DNA of 64,000 nt from Pseudomonas sp. St316 (GTDB lineage: Bacteria > Pseudomonadota > Gammaproteobacteria > Pseudomonadales > Pseudomonadaceae): assembly GCF_018325905.1 (NCBI RefSeq), contig NZ_AP021901.1, positions 4,216,001 through 4,280,000 on the forward strand. Direction: 5' to 3'. The notes under the pieces are model-generated. The model did not search any database, was not told the origin of the DNA, and saw nothing but the letters and a program-made list of their open reading frames with translations. The position numbers and the translations under genes were made by a program. This document shows, piece after piece, positions 45,033 to 56,484 of this stretch; position 1 is the first letter of the stretch; every line of letters begins with the position of its first letter.

Positions 45033-45115
45033 CATCGCGAGCAAGCTCGCTCCCACAGGGAAGGGCGTTCCTCTGAAGTACGTGGACACCTGTGGGAGCG
45101 AGCCTGCTCGCGATG
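45033..45115. repeat. REP pair between the two activator sites
   Basis: ATCGCGAGCAAGCTCGCTCCC and its inverse GGGAGCGAGCCTGCTCGCGAT flank about 40 bases. The pair lies between the two candidate HbcR-like sites, so it probably inserted into an existing enhancer region. Confidence 0.85.
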
Positions 45116-45137
45116 AGGCCAGCACAGCTCATAAAAT

Positions 45138-45161
45138 TCTCAAAACAGAGACAAAGCTCTC
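45138..45161 (+). promoter_or_regulatory. candidate activator site 2 (TCTC-N6-GAGA-N6-TCTC)
   Basis: TCTC (45138-45141), AAAACA, GAGA (45148-45151), CAAAGC, TCTC (45158-45161). The spacing is exactly that of site 1. It is about 55 bases upstream of the -24 element. Confidence 0.6.
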
Positions 45162-45215
45162 GATTCACCTCCAAAAAATCAAATAATTTCCTTATATTTC
45201 AATCAATTACATATC

Positions 45216-45231
45216 TGGCACAAAACTCGCT
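45216..45231 (+). promoter_or_regulatory. sigma54 (-24/-12) promoter
   Basis: TGGCAC-N5-TCGCT matches the sigma54 consensus TGGCAC-N5-TTGCW with one change in the -12 element. It ends 51 bases before the permease start, and the gene just upstream encodes a sigma54 activator. Confidence 0.72.
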
Positions 45232-45282
45232 AAAGCCCCCTCCACAGCATCATCACAACAATAACAATCCAGGAGACACACC

Positions 45283-46674
45283 ATGAGTGTGATCATTGCC
45301 TTGGCAGCCCTCACGCTGCTGATGGTCGCCGCCTACCGTGGCTACAGCGTTATCCTCTTTGCCCCCATTGCCGCCCTCGGCGCCGTCCTGCTCACCGATC
45401 CCTCCGCCGTCGCCCCTGCCTTTACCGGGGTGTTCATGGAAAAAATGGTCGGCTTCATCAAGCTGTATTTCCCGGTGTTCCTGCTCGGCGCGGTGTTCGG
45501 CAAGTTGATCGAGCTGTCGGGGTTCTCCCGCTCCATCGTCGCCGCGGCGATTCGCTTGCTGGGGACGCGCCAGGCCATGCTGGTGATCGTACTGGTCTGT
45601 GCCTTGCTGACCTATGGCGGCGTCTCGCTGTTCGTCGTGGTGTTCGCGGTATACCCGTTCGCCGCCGAGATGTTCCGCCAGAGTGATATCCCCAAGCGCC
45701 TGATCCCGGCCACCATCGCCCTCGGCGCGTTCTCGTTCACCATGGACGCCCTGCCCGGCACGCCGCAGATCCAGAACATCATCCCCAGCACATTCTTCAA
45801 CACCACTGCCTGGGCCGCGCCGTGGCTGGGTGTGATCGGCACGCTCTTCGTGTTCAGCCTCGGCATGCTGTTCCTGCAACGCCAGCGCAACAAGGCTCAG
45901 CGCGCGGGCGAAGGCTACGGCAACGAGTTGCGCAACGAGCCGGAAACCGCGGAAGACATCAAGCTGCCAAACCCCTGGATCGCCGTTTCGCCACTGCTGG
46001 CGGTAGGGCTCATGAACCTGTTGTTCACCCAGTGGATTCCTCAGTGGTATGGCAAGACCCACAGCCTGGCGCTGCCGGGCATGGCCACGCCAGTGACCAG
46101 CGACATCGCCAAGCTCACCGCGATCTGGGCGGTGCAGGCGGCGTTGCTGGTGGGCATCGTCATGGTTCTGCTGTTTGGTTTCCGGGCCATACGCAGCAAG
46201 CTGGCCGAAGGCAGCAAGAGCGCCGTAGGCGGTGCGTTGTTGGCGGCGATGAACACCGCCTCGGAGTACGGCTTCGGCGCGGTCATCGCATCCTTGCCGG
46301 GCTTCCTGGTACTGGCCGACTGGCTCAAGAGCATTCCCAACCCGCTGGTCAACGAAGCGGTAACCGTCACGCTGCTGGCGGGCATTACAGGCTCCGCCTC
46401 GGGAGGCATGAGCATCGCCCTGGCGGCCATGTCCGAAACCTTCATCAACGCCGCCCACGCCGCCAACATCCCCTTGGAAGTGCTGCACCGGGTGGCCGCC
46501 ATGGCCAGCGGCGGCATGGACACCCTGCCCCACAACGGCGCGGTGATTACCCTGCTGGCGGTGACCGGGCTGACCCACCGCGAAGCCTACAAAGACATTT
46601 TCTGCATTACGCTGATCAAGACCCTCGCGGTGTTCTTCGTGATCGGTGTGTTCTACGCCACTGGCATTGTGTGA
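45283..46674 (+). CDS. GntP-family permease, likely for 3-hydroxybutyrate
   Basis: A 463-residue inner membrane transporter of the GntP/ion-transporter superfamily with about 12 helices (GYSVILFAPIAALGAVLL, VGFIKLYFPVFLLGAVFGK and others). ATG 45283 follows CCAGGAGACACACC. It lies between a sigma54 activator and 3-hydroxybutyrate dehydrogenase, so uptake of 3-hydroxybutyrate or a similar short hydroxy acid is the likely job. The next start is 8 bases past the stop, one operon. Confidence 0.88.
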   Translation: MSVIIALAALTLLMVAAYRGYSVILFAPIAALGAVLLTDPSAVAPAFTGVFMEKMVGFIKLYFPVFLLGAVFGKLIELSGFSRSIVAAAIRLLGTRQAMLVIVLVCALLTYGGVSLFVVVFAVYPFAAEMFRQSDIPKRLIPATIALGAFSFTMDALPGTPQIQNIIPSTFFNTTAWAAPWLGVIGTLFVFSLGMLFLQRQRNKAQRAGEGYGNELRNEPETAEDIKLPNPWIAVSPLLAVGLMNLLFTQWIPQWYGKTHSLALPGMATPVTSDIAKLTAIWAVQAALLVGIVMVLLFGFRAIRSKLAEGSKSAVGGALLAAMNTASEYGFGAVIASLPGFLVLADWLKSIPNPLVNEAVTVTLLAGITGSASGGMSIALAAMSETFINAAHAANIPLEVLHRVAAMASGGMDTLPHNGAVITLLAVTGLTHREAYKDIFCITLIKTLAVFFVIGVFYATGIV

Positions 46675-46681
46675 GGTTCCC

Positions 46682-47458
46682 ATGACAACCACTCTTTCGG
46701 GCAAGACCGCCCTGGTCACCGGTTCTACCAGCGGCATCGGCCTGGGCATCGCCCTGAGCCTGGCCAGGGCCGGGGCCGACCTGATCCTCAACGGCTTTGG
46801 CGATGCTTCGGCGGTGATCGCCGAGGTGAAACGGTTCGGCGGCAAGGTCGGTCACCATCCGGCCGATGTCAGCGACCCGGCGCAGATCGCCGACATGCTC
46901 GCCTACGCCGAGCGCGAGTTCGGCGGCGTGGACATCCTGGTGAACAACGCCGGGATCCAGCACGTGGCCGCCGTGGAAGACTTTCCCGTGGAGCGCTGGG
47001 ATTCGATCATCGCCATCAACCTGTCCTCGGTGTTCCACGCCACCCGCCTGAGCCTGCCAGGCATGCGCGCCAAGGGTTGGGGGCGGATTATCAACGTCGC
47101 CTCGGTGCACGGTCAGGTCGGCTCGGTGGGCAAGGCCGCGTATGTCGCGGCCAAGCATGGGGTGATCGGTCTGACCAAGGTGGTCGGCCTGGAAACCGCC
47201 ACCAGCAACGTGACCTGCAACGCCATCTGCCCAGGCTGGGTGCTGACGCCGCTGGTGCAAAAGCAGATCGACGATCGCATAGCCAGCGGCGTCGATCCGC
47301 AACAGGCACAGCATGACCTGCTGGCCGAGAAACAGCCGTCCCTGGAATTCGTCACCCCGCCGCAACTGGGGGAACTGGTGCTGTTCCTGTGCAGCGAAGC
47401 CGGCAGCCAGGTGCGCGGCGCGGCGTGGAACATCGATGGTGGGTGGTTGGCTCAGTAA
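46682..47458 (+). CDS. bdhA: D-3-hydroxybutyrate dehydrogenase
   Basis: A 258-residue short-chain dehydrogenase that oxidises 3-hydroxybutyrate to acetoacetate with NAD+. NAD-binding TGSTSGIGLGIA near 13-24, LVNNAGIQHVA near 90, catalytic S in ASVHGQVGS and Y-x3-K in YVAAKHG, then CNAICPGWVLTPLVQKQI, the substrate-loop sequence typical of BdhA. Co-operonic with the permease. Acetoacetate made here is activated by the ligase encoded next. Confidence 0.93.
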   Translation: MTTTLSGKTALVTGSTSGIGLGIALSLARAGADLILNGFGDASAVIAEVKRFGGKVGHHPADVSDPAQIADMLAYAEREFGGVDILVNNAGIQHVAAVEDFPVERWDSIIAINLSSVFHATRLSLPGMRAKGWGRIINVASVHGQVGSVGKAAYVAAKHGVIGLTKVVGLETATSNVTCNAICPGWVLTPLVQKQIDDRIASGVDPQQAQHDLLAEKQPSLEFVTPPQLGELVLFLCSEAGSQVRGAAWNIDGGWLAQ

Positions 47459-47471
47459 GCGCCTGCGAACC

Positions 47472-47563
47472 CCTGTGGGAGCAAGGCTTGCCCGCGATGA
47501 ACGAAACGCGGTGTAGCTGTTGAACCGCGGTGCGGCCATCGCGGGCAAGCCTTGCTCCCACAG
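47472..47563. repeat. REP pair, GCAAGGCTTGCCCGCGAT type
   Basis: CTGTGGGAGCAAGGCTTGCC and its inverse GGCAAGCCTTGCTCCCACAG face each other between bdhA and the acetoacetyl-CoA synthetase gene. It may modulate expression across the junction. Confidence 0.88.
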
Positions 47564-47636
47564 ATAAAACCCCTCACCACAAGATTGAGCCGCTCTATAG
47601 TTTGTGTGTGTGTGTATAAAAAATAAGAGGCACCCC

Positions 47637-49592
<1,956 letters not shown>

Positions 49593-49610
49593 ACTGAGCG
49601 GGCCCCGGAT

Positions 49611-49700
49611 CTGTGGGAGCAAAGCTTGCTCGCGATGAGCATTGCGCGGTCTCTCAGGAACCGAGGCGCCTATATCGCGAGCAAGCTGTGCTCCCACAGG
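49611..49700. repeat. REP pair with partial decay
   Basis: CTGTGGGAGCAAAGCTTGCTCGCGAT and ATCGCGAGCAAGCTGTGCTCCCACAG face each other; the second has two changes. It lies between convergent genes. Confidence 0.85.
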
Positions 49701-49737
49701 TGTCGTTGTTCCACCCATGTTGTTCTCACAGAAGTGC

Positions 49738-50853
49738 TCAATCCATAAGCCCCCACTCACCCGCCGCCGGATCGGCCGGTGGCACCGCGCCCGACTCGGC
49801 ATGCAACTTCAACCGCAACCGCAGGTTGTTCGCCGAGTCGGCATTTTTCAGGGCCTCTTCCTCATCGATGGCGCCTTCGATCACCAGGTTGAACAGCGCA
49901 TGATCGAAGGTTTGCATCCCCAGTTCCTCTGATTTCTCCATGATGCCCTTGAGCTCGCCGAGCTCGTTGCGCCGGATCAGGTCCGCCACCGTCGGCGAGC
50001 CCAGCATGACCTCCACCGCCGCCCGCCGCTGGCCGGTGTGGGTGCGCACCAGACGCTGGGAGACGAACGCCTTGAGGTTGTTGCCCAGGTCATTGAGCAA
50101 CTGCGGCCGGCGTTCTTCCGGAAAAAAATTGATCACCCGGTCCAGGGCCTGGTTGGCGTTGTGGGCATGCAAGGTGGAAATCACCAAGTGCCCGGTGTCG
50201 GCAAACGCCAAGGCATGCTCCATGGTTTCCCGGTCACGGATTTCGCCGATCAGCACCACGTCCGGCGCCTGGCGCAGCGTGTTTTTCAGGGCAGCATGGA
50301 AACTGCGGGTGTCGACACCGACTTCCCGTTGATTGATGATGGATTTCTTGTGCCGATGGATATACTCCACCGGGTCCTCGATGGTGATGATGTGGCCGCT
50401 GCTGTTGCGATTGCGGTAATCGATCAGCGCCGCCAGGGAGGTCGACTTGCCTGAGCCTGTCGCACCGACGAACAGCATCAGCCCCTGTTTCTGCATGATG
50501 GTGTCCAACAGCACCCGAGGCAGTTTCAGGTCTTCGAAGTGCGGGATGTCCAGCTTGACGTTGCGGATCACCATGGACACGTCATTGCGCTGCTTGAAGA
50601 TATTGACCCGGAACCGCCCGACGCCGGCCAGGGAGATCGCCAGGTTCATTTCCAACTCCCGATCGAACTCAAGGCGCTGTTCGGCGTCCATGAGAGACTC
50701 GGCGAGCCTGGCAATGTCACCGACCTTGAACGCTTCGTTGCCCAAGGGCTTGATCACGCCCTCGAAACGCGCGCACGGTGGTGCGCCCGTGGACAGGTAA
50801 AGGTCGGAACCATTCTGGCTCGCCAGGATTCGCAACAACGGATCGATTTCCAT
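49738..50853 (-). CDS. PilT/PilU-family type IV pilus ATPase
   Basis: A 371-residue retraction-type ATPase of type IV pili. N-terminal PAS-like part ([21 protein letters not shown]), Walker [10 protein letters not shown] near 125-135, Asp box [12 protein letters not shown], Walker [19 protein letters not shown], His box [20 protein letters not shown]. The AIRNEL signature of PilT is replaced by [14 protein letters not shown]. Closest in type to PilU. It stands far from other pil genes here. ATG 50853 is the family-like start; ribosome-binding sequence GGAAG is rather far upstream. Confidence 0.88.
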   Translation of the reverse strand: MEIDPLLRILASQNGSDLYLSTGAPPCARFEGVIKPLGNEAFKVGDIARLAESLMDAEQRLEFDRELEMNLAISLAGVGRFRVNIFKQRNDVSMVIRNVKLDIPHFEDLKLPRVLLDTIMQKQGLMLFVGATGSGKSTSLAALIDYRNRNSSGHIITIEDPVEYIHRHKKSIINQREVGVDTRSFHAALKNTLRQAPDVVLIGEIRDRETMEHALAFADTGHLVISTLHAHNANQALDRVINFFPEERRPQLLNDLGNNLKAFVSQRLVRTHTGQRRAAVEVMLGSPTVADLIRRNELGELKGIMEKSEELGMQTFDHALFNLVIEGAIDEEEALKNADSANNLRLRLKLHAESGAVPPADPAAGEWGLMD

Positions 50854-50985
50854 GGACTGAAACTTCCGCGAGACATCAATGAAACAAGCTGAGCCGAACA
50901 TGAAACCCTTCAGACCCACCCGCATGTACCCTCCTCTGAGGATAGTCGACGCCGTGGCACAGACACGACAGCCAGGGATCGCGTG

Positions 50986-53523
50986 ATGAACGCGACACCT
51001 GCCGGCAGCGATACGCAACGCCTGATCAGCCAGGTGGACTGGGCGCTGACCCCGCTGGGCCCTGCCCAAAACTGGCCCCAGAGCCTGCGCACCGCCGTGG
51101 ACATCATGCTCCATTCGCCCATGGCGATGGCCTTGCTGTGGGGACCGCAACTGTCCCATTTCTACAACGACGCCTTCGGCCGACTGGCCGGCGACAAGCA
51201 CCCCCGGGCCTTCGGCCGGCCGACCCATGCAGCATGGCCCGAACTCAAGAGTGCGACCGAAGGGATTTATCACCGTGTGTTGCAAGGCCAGACACACACC
51301 TGTCGCGACCAGCAATGGCGCGTGCCCTTCGCCGGCCGTCTCTGTGATGTCTGGCTGGACCTGACCTACAGCCCGGTGCGTGACGAAAGCGGCAACGTCG
51401 CGGGCATCCTGGTCACCGCCATCGAGACCAGCGAACGACGCCGCCTGGCCGTGGAGTTCGAACGCCGCTCCGAGGCCAGCCTCAAGGCCCAGCATGAAAG
51501 CGAAGAACGTCTGCAACTGGCCCTGGCCGCCGCCGATGCGCTGGGCACCTGGGATTGGGACATCAGCGAAGACCGCTTTATTGCCGATGCACACTTCGCC
51601 CTGTTGCATGGCGTCGATCCCAGCCTGTCCCGCCAGTTGCCCATCAGTGCCTACCTCGAAGGCGTGCACCCTGAGGACCGGGCGATGGTTGCCCGCAGCA
51701 TCAAGCACTGCATCACCCATGGCACCGAATACGCCGAGGAATACCGGCTGTTGCAGCCCGACGATGAGTTGCGCTGGGTGTACGTGCGTGGCCGTTGCTA
51801 CAAGGATCGCCACGGCCGGCCCAAGCGCTTTCTCGGCGCGGCGCTGGACCTGACCGAGCGCAAGCGCACCGAGCAAGCCCTGCGCCAGAGCCAGACCGAG
51901 CTGCAACTGATCATCAATGCCATGCCGATCCTCATCAGCTACGTGGACCGCGAAGAGCGTTTCCGGCTGAACAATAGCGCTTACCTGGACTGGTACGGCC
52001 TGACCCCGCAGGAGCTCTACGGCAAGACCATCCGCGAAGTGCTCGGCGAAGAGGCCTATGCCGCCCGCGCCCAACAGATCGCCGACGCCCTGGCCGGCAA
52101 GCCGTGCAGCTTCGCCGTGCAGATGGACCACCGCGACGGGCGCCCGCGCCATTCGCTGATCAACTACCTGCCTCGTCATGGGGCGGACGGTGCGGTGAAC
52201 GGTTTCTATATCTTCGTGATCGACGAAACCGAGAGCCGGAAAACCGAGGAGGCCCTGCGCAATCTCAACGAAACACTGGAAGAGCGCGTCATCGCCCGTA
52301 CCCAGCAGCTGGCCGAAGCCAATCACCGGCTACAAAGCGAGATGTTCGAACGCGAGCGCGCCGAAGAAGCCCTGCGCCATGCGCAGAAGATGGAAGCCGT
52401 GGGCCAGCTCACGGGCGGCATTGCCCATGACTTCAACAATATGCTCACCGGCATCCTCGGCAGCCTCGACCTGATGCAACGCTACATCGCCGCTGGCCGC
52501 ACTGACGAGATCGGGCGTTTTACCGAAGCCGCGGTGTCCTCAGCCAACCGCGCCGCGGCCCTGACTCATCGGCTGCTGGCCTTTTCCCGGCGCCAGTCCC
52601 TGGACCGCAAACCGCTGGACGCCAACGAGCTGGTGCACTCGCTCGAAGACCTGCTGAGCCGGACCACCGGCGATCACATTGTGCTGCGCCTGCAACTGGC
52701 CAGCGAGCTGTGGCCGGTCAACACCGATGCCAGCCAGTTGGAAAACGCCCTGCTCAACCTGGTGATCAACGCCCGCGATGCCATGCCCGAGGGCGGCGAA
52801 CTGATCGTCGAAACCGCCAATGTCTATCTCGACGGTACGGACATCAACACCCTGGAGCCGGTCAAGGCCGGTGACTACGTGATGATCGCCGTCAGTGACA
52901 ACGGCAGCGGCATGACCCCCGCCGTGCTGGCCAAGGCCTTCGATCCATTCTTCACCACCAAGCCTATCGGCCAGGGCACCGGCCTGGGCTTGTCGATGAT
53001 CTACGGTTTTGCCCAGCAGTCGGGTGGGCACCTCAACCTGGACAGCGTGCCGGGCCAAGGCACGCGAGTGCAGTTGTACCTGCCGCGCTTGCACGTTTCG
53101 CCGACCCAACCAGCCGAGACGCCAGAGACGGTCGTCGTACCGCCGGCCATCGCCGGGGAAACCGTGTTGCTGGTGGAGGATGAACCCGCCGTGCGCATGC
53201 TGGTGCTCGACCTGTTGCAGGCCTTGGGCTACACGGCTCTCGAAGCCCGGGACGCCGCGACCGCGCTCCCCATGCTGGAATCGGACCAGCGCATCGACCT
53301 GCTGGTGACCGATGTCGGCCTGCCGGGCATGAATGGCCGGCAACTGGCGGAGATCGCCCGCCAGCACCGGCCCGGGCTGAAAGTGCTGTTCATGACCGGT
53401 TACGCGCAGAAAGCCGCCGAGCGCCAGGGCTTCCTCGACCAGGGCATGGACATGGTCGCCAAACCGTTCACCCTCGATCTGCTGGCCAACAAGATTCGGA
53501 CGATGATCAACCATGGCAACTGA
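50986..53523 (+). CDS. hybrid sensor histidine kinase with PAS domains and receiver
   Basis: An 845-residue cytosolic hybrid kinase. Three PAS-type modules at about 15-150, 175-295 and 305-420, a coiled coil to 470, HisKA with H481 ([13 protein letters not shown]), HATPase with N box [17 protein letters not shown]1 DNGSGM, G2 [12 protein letters not shown], then a receiver domain with D776 ([13 protein letters not shown]). It has no membrane helix, so it senses an internal signal. ATG 50986 with AGGGA is preferred to GTG 50983. No response regulator gene is next to it; its output partner is elsewhere. Confidence 0.9.
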   Translation: MNATPAGSDTQRLISQVDWALTPLGPAQNWPQSLRTAVDIMLHSPMAMALLWGPQLSHFYNDAFGRLAGDKHPRAFGRPTHAAWPELKSATEGIYHRVLQGQTHTCRDQQWRVPFAGRLCDVWLDLTYSPVRDESGNVAGILVTAIETSERRRLAVEFERRSEASLKAQHESEERLQLALAAADALGTWDWDISEDRFIADAHFALLHGVDPSLSRQLPISAYLEGVHPEDRAMVARSIKHCITHGTEYAEEYRLLQPDDELRWVYVRGRCYKDRHGRPKRFLGAALDLTERKRTEQALRQSQTELQLIINAMPILISYVDREERFRLNNSAYLDWYGLTPQELYGKTIREVLGEEAYAARAQQIADALAGKPCSFAVQMDHRDGRPRHSLINYLPRHGADGAVNGFYIFVIDETESRKTEEALRNLNETLEERVIARTQQLAEANHRLQSEMFERERAEEALRHAQKMEAVGQLTGGIAHDFNNMLTGILGSLDLMQRYIAAGRTDEIGRFTEAAVSSANRAAALTHRLLAFSRRQSLDRKPLDANELVHSLEDLLSRTTGDHIVLRLQLASELWPVNTDASQLENALLNLVINARDAMPEGGELIVETANVYLDGTDINTLEPVKAGDYVMIAVSDNGSGMTPAVLAKAFDPFFTTKPIGQGTGLGLSMIYGFAQQSGGHLNLDSVPGQGTRVQLYLPRLHVSPTQPAETPETVVVPPAIAGETVLLVEDEPAVRMLVLDLLQALGYTALEARDAATALPMLESDQRIDLLVTDVGLPGMNGRQLAEIARQHRPGLKVLFMTGYAQKAAERQGFLDQGMDMVAKPFTLDLLANKIRTMINHGN

Positions 53524-53571
53524 CTTGAGGCATAATCGCCGCTCCGTCGCACCGTTCAGGTCACCGCAGCA

Positions 53572-53847
53572 ATGAAAGCCCAAGCCCGCCATATCCTGGT
53601 GAAGACCGCCGAAGAAGCCGAACAGCTCAAGCAACGCATCGCCAAGGGCGAAGCCTTCGATGTGCTGGCCAAGAAATACTCCACCTGCCCCTCGGGCAAA
53701 CGCGGCGGCGATTTGGGTGAAGTCAGGCCGGGGCAGATGGTCGGCGTGATTGATGCGGTGATTTTCAAGAAGCCGCTGCGGGTGGTGCATGGGCCGATCA
53801 AGAGCAAGTTCGGGTATCACCTGGTGCAGGTGTTCTACCGGGATTGA
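53572..53847 (+). CDS. parvulin-type peptidyl-prolyl isomerase (second copy)
   Basis: A 91-residue single-domain parvulin (ARHILVKTAEEAEQL, FDVLAKKYSTCPSG, GGDLGEVRPGQMV, FGYHLVQVFYRD). It is a diverged paralogue of the 93-residue protein at 35655. It has no signal peptide. It follows the hybrid kinase gene by 48 bases on the same strand and may share its transcript. Confidence 0.92.
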   Translation: MKAQARHILVKTAEEAEQLKQRIAKGEAFDVLAKKYSTCPSGKRGGDLGEVRPGQMVGVIDAVIFKKPLRVVHGPIKSKFGYHLVQVFYRD

Positions 53848-53871
53848 TCGGGCACTTTGCCAGCGAAGCCT

Positions 53872-53982
53872 GTCTGTGGGAGCAAAGTCTGTGGGAGCAA
53901 AGCTTGCTCGCGATCCAGACGACGCAGTTCTTCAGATCTTGCGCGTTATCGTTTATCGCGAGCAAGCTTTGCTCCCACAGAC
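53872..53982. repeat. REP pair with a partial tandem duplication
   Basis: CTGTGGGAGCAAAGT is repeated in tandem before GAGCAAAGCTTGCTCGCGAT; the inverse ATCGCGAGCAAGCTTTGCTCCCACAG follows and runs into the minisatellite. The 15-base duplication at the left and the 9-base array at the right both derive from the REP edge. Confidence 0.8.
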
Positions 53983-54126
53983 TTTGCTCCCTTTGCTCCC
54001 TTTGCTCCCTTTGCTCCCTTTGCTCCCTTTGCTCCCTTTGCTCCCTTTGCTCCCTTTGCTCCCTTTGCTCCCTTTGCTCCCTTTGCTCCCTTTGCTCCCT
54101 TTGCTCCCTTTGCTCCCTTTGCTCCC
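53983..54126. repeat. minisatellite, 16 copies of a 9-bp unit
   Basis: TTTGCTCCC repeated 16 times without a visible error, ending in the ACAG that normally ends the REP. The unit equals the outer 9 bases of the REP. Because 9 is a multiple of 3, every frame across it is open (Ser-Leu-Cys, Pro-Phe-Ala or Glu-Gln-Arg type repeats), but no ribosome-binding site or gene start supports a protein. Confidence 0.93.
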
Positions 54127-54149
54127 ACAGGTACACATCGCGCGCCCAG

Positions 54150-55073
54150 TCAGTCCCGGGGCATCAACGCCCCCGGCACCTGGATCACCCGGCTCGCCAA
54201 CAGGTGCCCTGCCTCGGCCGCCTCCGCCGGACTGCCGCCCAGCAAGCGACTTGCCAGGTACGCAGCACTGAAAGAGTCCCCCGCCGCCGTGGTGTCCACG
54301 ACACGCTCGACCCGCAGGGCAGGTACTTCATAAGACTGGCCGTCGCAACGAATCAGGCAGGCTTCGGCACCGCGCTTGAGCACCACCTCGGGCGTGCCGA
54401 GCTGCGCATAGGCGGCGAACACCGCCTCGCTGTCGGCATGACCGAACAATGCCTGCTCGTCTTCTACGGTCAGCAGCGCCAGTTCCACATAGGGCAAAAC
54501 GCTGCGGTACGCCGCCCGCGCCGCTTCGATCGAGGCCCAGAGCCTGGGCCGAAAGTTATTGTCGAACACCACCAGCGCCCCGCGTCGACGGGCTTCAACC
54601 AGGGTTTCGACGAGTTTGCCACGCCCCTGCTCGCCGAGTACCGCCAGGGTGACACCGCTGAAATACAGCACATCGTAATCCAGCAATGCAGTCAGGATCG
54701 CCCCGGCGGCCGGGGTGGTAAAACAATCGCGCACCGCCGCCTCGTTGCGCCAGTACAGGAATCGCCGCTCACCCGCCGCATCGGTCTGGATGCAATACAA
54801 ACCCGGCAGGCGTCCTGGCAAGCGCTGGACCCGTTGCAGCCCGATGTTCTCGGCGGCCCAGTTTTCACACATGGCATCGCTGAAACTGTCGTCGCCTAAG
54901 GCGGTGACATAATCCACCGCGCCCCTGTCGCCCAAGGCACGGGCCAGGTACACCGCCGTGTTCAGGGTGTCGCCGCCGAAGCTTTGCTGCAGGCTGCCGT
55001 CGGCGCGTTGTTGCAGTTCAATCATGCATTCGCCGATCAGGGCGATGCGGGGTTTCTGGGTGAGATTGCTCAT
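54150..55073 (-). CDS. kdgK: 2-keto-3-deoxygluconate kinase-like sugar kinase
   Basis: A 307-residue PfkB-family kinase that phosphorylates 2-keto-3-deoxygluconate to KDPG. Substrate-binding GGDTLNTAVYLARA near 33-46, DNNFRPRLW near 170-178 (typical of KdgK), catalytic and anion-hole VVDTTAAGDSFSAAY near 260-275. The next genes upstream make a PLP-dependent deaminase/dehydratase, a regulator and an importer, so KDG is probably made in the same pathway. KDPG then enters the Entner-Doudoroff route. Confidence 0.9.
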   Translation of the reverse strand: MSNLTQKPRIALIGECMIELQQRADGSLQQSFGGDTLNTAVYLARALGDRGAVDYVTALGDDSFSDAMCENWAAENIGLQRVQRLPGRLPGLYCIQTDAAGERRFLYWRNEAAVRDCFTTPAAGAILTALLDYDVLYFSGVTLAVLGEQGRGKLVETLVEARRRGALVVFDNNFRPRLWASIEAARAAYRSVLPYVELALLTVEDEQALFGHADSEAVFAAYAQLGTPEVVLKRGAEACLIRCDGQSYEVPALRVERVVDTTAAGDSFSAAYLASRLLGGSPAEAAEAGHLLASRVIQVPGALMPRD

Positions 55074-55110
55074 AGGCGTCCTGATGTTTCGGTGGTGTCT
55101 GGAAGGTCGC

Positions 55111-55206
55111 TATCGCGGGCAAGCCTTGCTCCCACAGGGAATCTTGGGTGAACACCCATTTTGTGTTCACCGTCGATCGATGTGGGAGCCAGGCTTGCCC
55201 GCGATG
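55111..55206. repeat. REP pair between kdgK and the deaminase gene
   Basis: ATCGCGGGCAAGCCTTGCTCCCACAG and, inverted, TGTGGGAGCCAGGCTTGCCCGCGAT. A second internal inverted repeat (GGTGAACAC/GTGTTCACC, 55147-55170) sits in the loop. Confidence 0.85.
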
Positions 55207-55226
55207 GCCACAACTCGGTCCAAGGG

Positions 55227-56444
55227 CTAGAAACAAGTCTCCATGCTCTCCACCACCCGCAACCCCTCATCCACCAGGCACCCCACCCGCCACTTGTCGA
55301 ACGTCAGGCACGGATGGGAAGTGCCGAACGAGATGATGTCCCCGACCCGCAATTCAATCCCTGCCGCCACGCTCATGAACGCATGTTGGTCCATCACCGC
55401 CGTCACCTTGCAGCCACTCACATCGTCACCCGCCACCGTGTCCGATCCGGGCTGGTAGCGCTTGAGCGGCACCGGCAAGCCGGCGTCGTAGGCCACGTCG
55501 CGCTTGCCCAGGGCGATCACCGCGAAGCCCGGTTCCGGCAGCGATTGCACATGGGCCCAGACTTCCAGCGCCGGGCGCAGGCCTTCGTGCAGGTCGCTGC
55601 GGCGCTCCAGGACACAGCACTGGGCCTCTTTGTAGATACCATGGTCATGAGCCACGTAGCTGCCGGGACGCAGCACGCTGAGGAACCGCCCGTGGGCATT
55701 CTGGGCTTCGAAGGATTCGGCGATCAGGTCGTACCAGGCCGACCCCGAGGCGGTGATGATCGGTTTGTCGATAGCAAACACGCCGTTGTCCTGCAACTGC
55801 ACTGCCAACCGCACCAGGGACGCTGCGAACGCACGAATGCCACTGATGGCGTGGTCACCGTGGATCACCCCTTCGTAGCCTTCGATGCCGGTCAACGCCA
55901 ACGCCGGTTGCGCCTGGATAGCCTCGGCCAGGGCCAACACCTCGGCTTCAGTCCGGCAACCACAACGACCGCCGACCACGCCGTACTCGATCATCACATT
56001 GAGCCGTACACTGCGAGAGGCGAAGTAAGCACCCAGGTCAGCGACATTATCCGGATGATCGACCAGGCAGTGGAATTCGAACGCCGGGTCGGCGAGCAAA
56101 TCGGCAATCAGCGCCATGTTTGGCGAGCCCACCAACTGGTTGGCCATCAACACCCGCCGCACGCCATGGGCGTAAGCGGCGCGGGTCTGCACGGCGCTGG
56201 CGAGGGTCAGGCCCCAGGCGCCGGCTTCCAGTTGCCGGCGAAACAGTGCGGGGGTCATGCTGGTCTTGCCGTGGGGCGCCAGTTCGGCACCGCTGCGGGT
56301 GACGAAATCTTGCATCCAGCGGATGTTGTGCTCCAGCGCCGCGCGATGCAGCACCAGCGCTGGCAGGCTGACGTCCCGTAGCAGGTGGGCGCCAGCAGCG
56401 GCGGCGCCCTTCTCGACGCCGGCATTAAGGATGGCGGAAGGCAT
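55227..56444 (-). CDS. PLP-dependent deaminase/dehydratase of the D-threonine aldolase fold
   Basis: A 405-residue enzyme of the alanine-racemase N-terminal fold joined to a D-serine-dehydratase-like C-terminal domain. The PLP lysine is K60 (LAPHGKTSM); the metal site is H377-x-C379 (TSHPCLTFDKW). Family members include D-serine dehydratase, D-threonine aldolase and D-glucosaminate dehydratase, an enzyme described from P. fluorescens that makes 2-keto-3-deoxygluconate. With kdgK next to it, glucosaminate is the likeliest substrate. A general D-amino acid deaminase remains possible. Confidence 0.85.
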   Translation of the reverse strand: MPSAILNAGVEKGAAAAGAHLLRDVSLPALVLHRAALEHNIRWMQDFVTRSGAELAPHGKTSMTPALFRRQLEAGAWGLTLASAVQTRAAYAHGVRRVLMANQLVGSPNMALIADLLADPAFEFHCLVDHPDNVADLGAYFASRSVRLNVMIEYGVVGGRCGCRTEAEVLALAEAIQAQPALALTGIEGYEGVIHGDHAISGIRAFAASLVRLAVQLQDNGVFAIDKPIITASGSAWYDLIAESFEAQNAHGRFLSVLRPGSYVAHDHGIYKEAQCCVLERRSDLHEGLRPALEVWAHVQSLPEPGFAVIALGKRDVAYDAGLPVPLKRYQPGSDTVAGDDVSGCKVTAVMDQHAFMSVAAGIELRVGDIISFGTSHPCLTFDKWRVGCLVDEGLRVVESMETCF

Positions 56445-56484
56445 GTTCGAACTCCTCGCACACGGCCGCTAGTGCCGTTGCTGT

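Noticed and set aside
43530..45125. 531-codon frame antisense to the sigma54 activator
   Set aside because: Antisense shadow that runs on through a REP; the sense frame has clear AAA+ motifs.
45253..46845. 530-codon frame antisense to the GntP permease
   Set aside because: Polar, His/Gln-rich mirror of membrane helices with no start signal.
50854..52326. Upstream extension of the PilT/PilU frame across the histidine kinase gene
   Set aside because: Not PilT-like and antisense to PAS domains; the real start is near 50853.
53983..54126. Possible CRISPR array
   Set aside because: Units are 9 bases with no spacers and no cas genes; it is a minisatellite.
53844..54899. Long frames with Ser-Leu-Cys, Ala-Pro-Phe or Glu-Gln-Arg repeats over the minisatellite
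   Set aside because: Open only because the repeat unit is 9 bases; no start signal, and they run antisense through kdgK.
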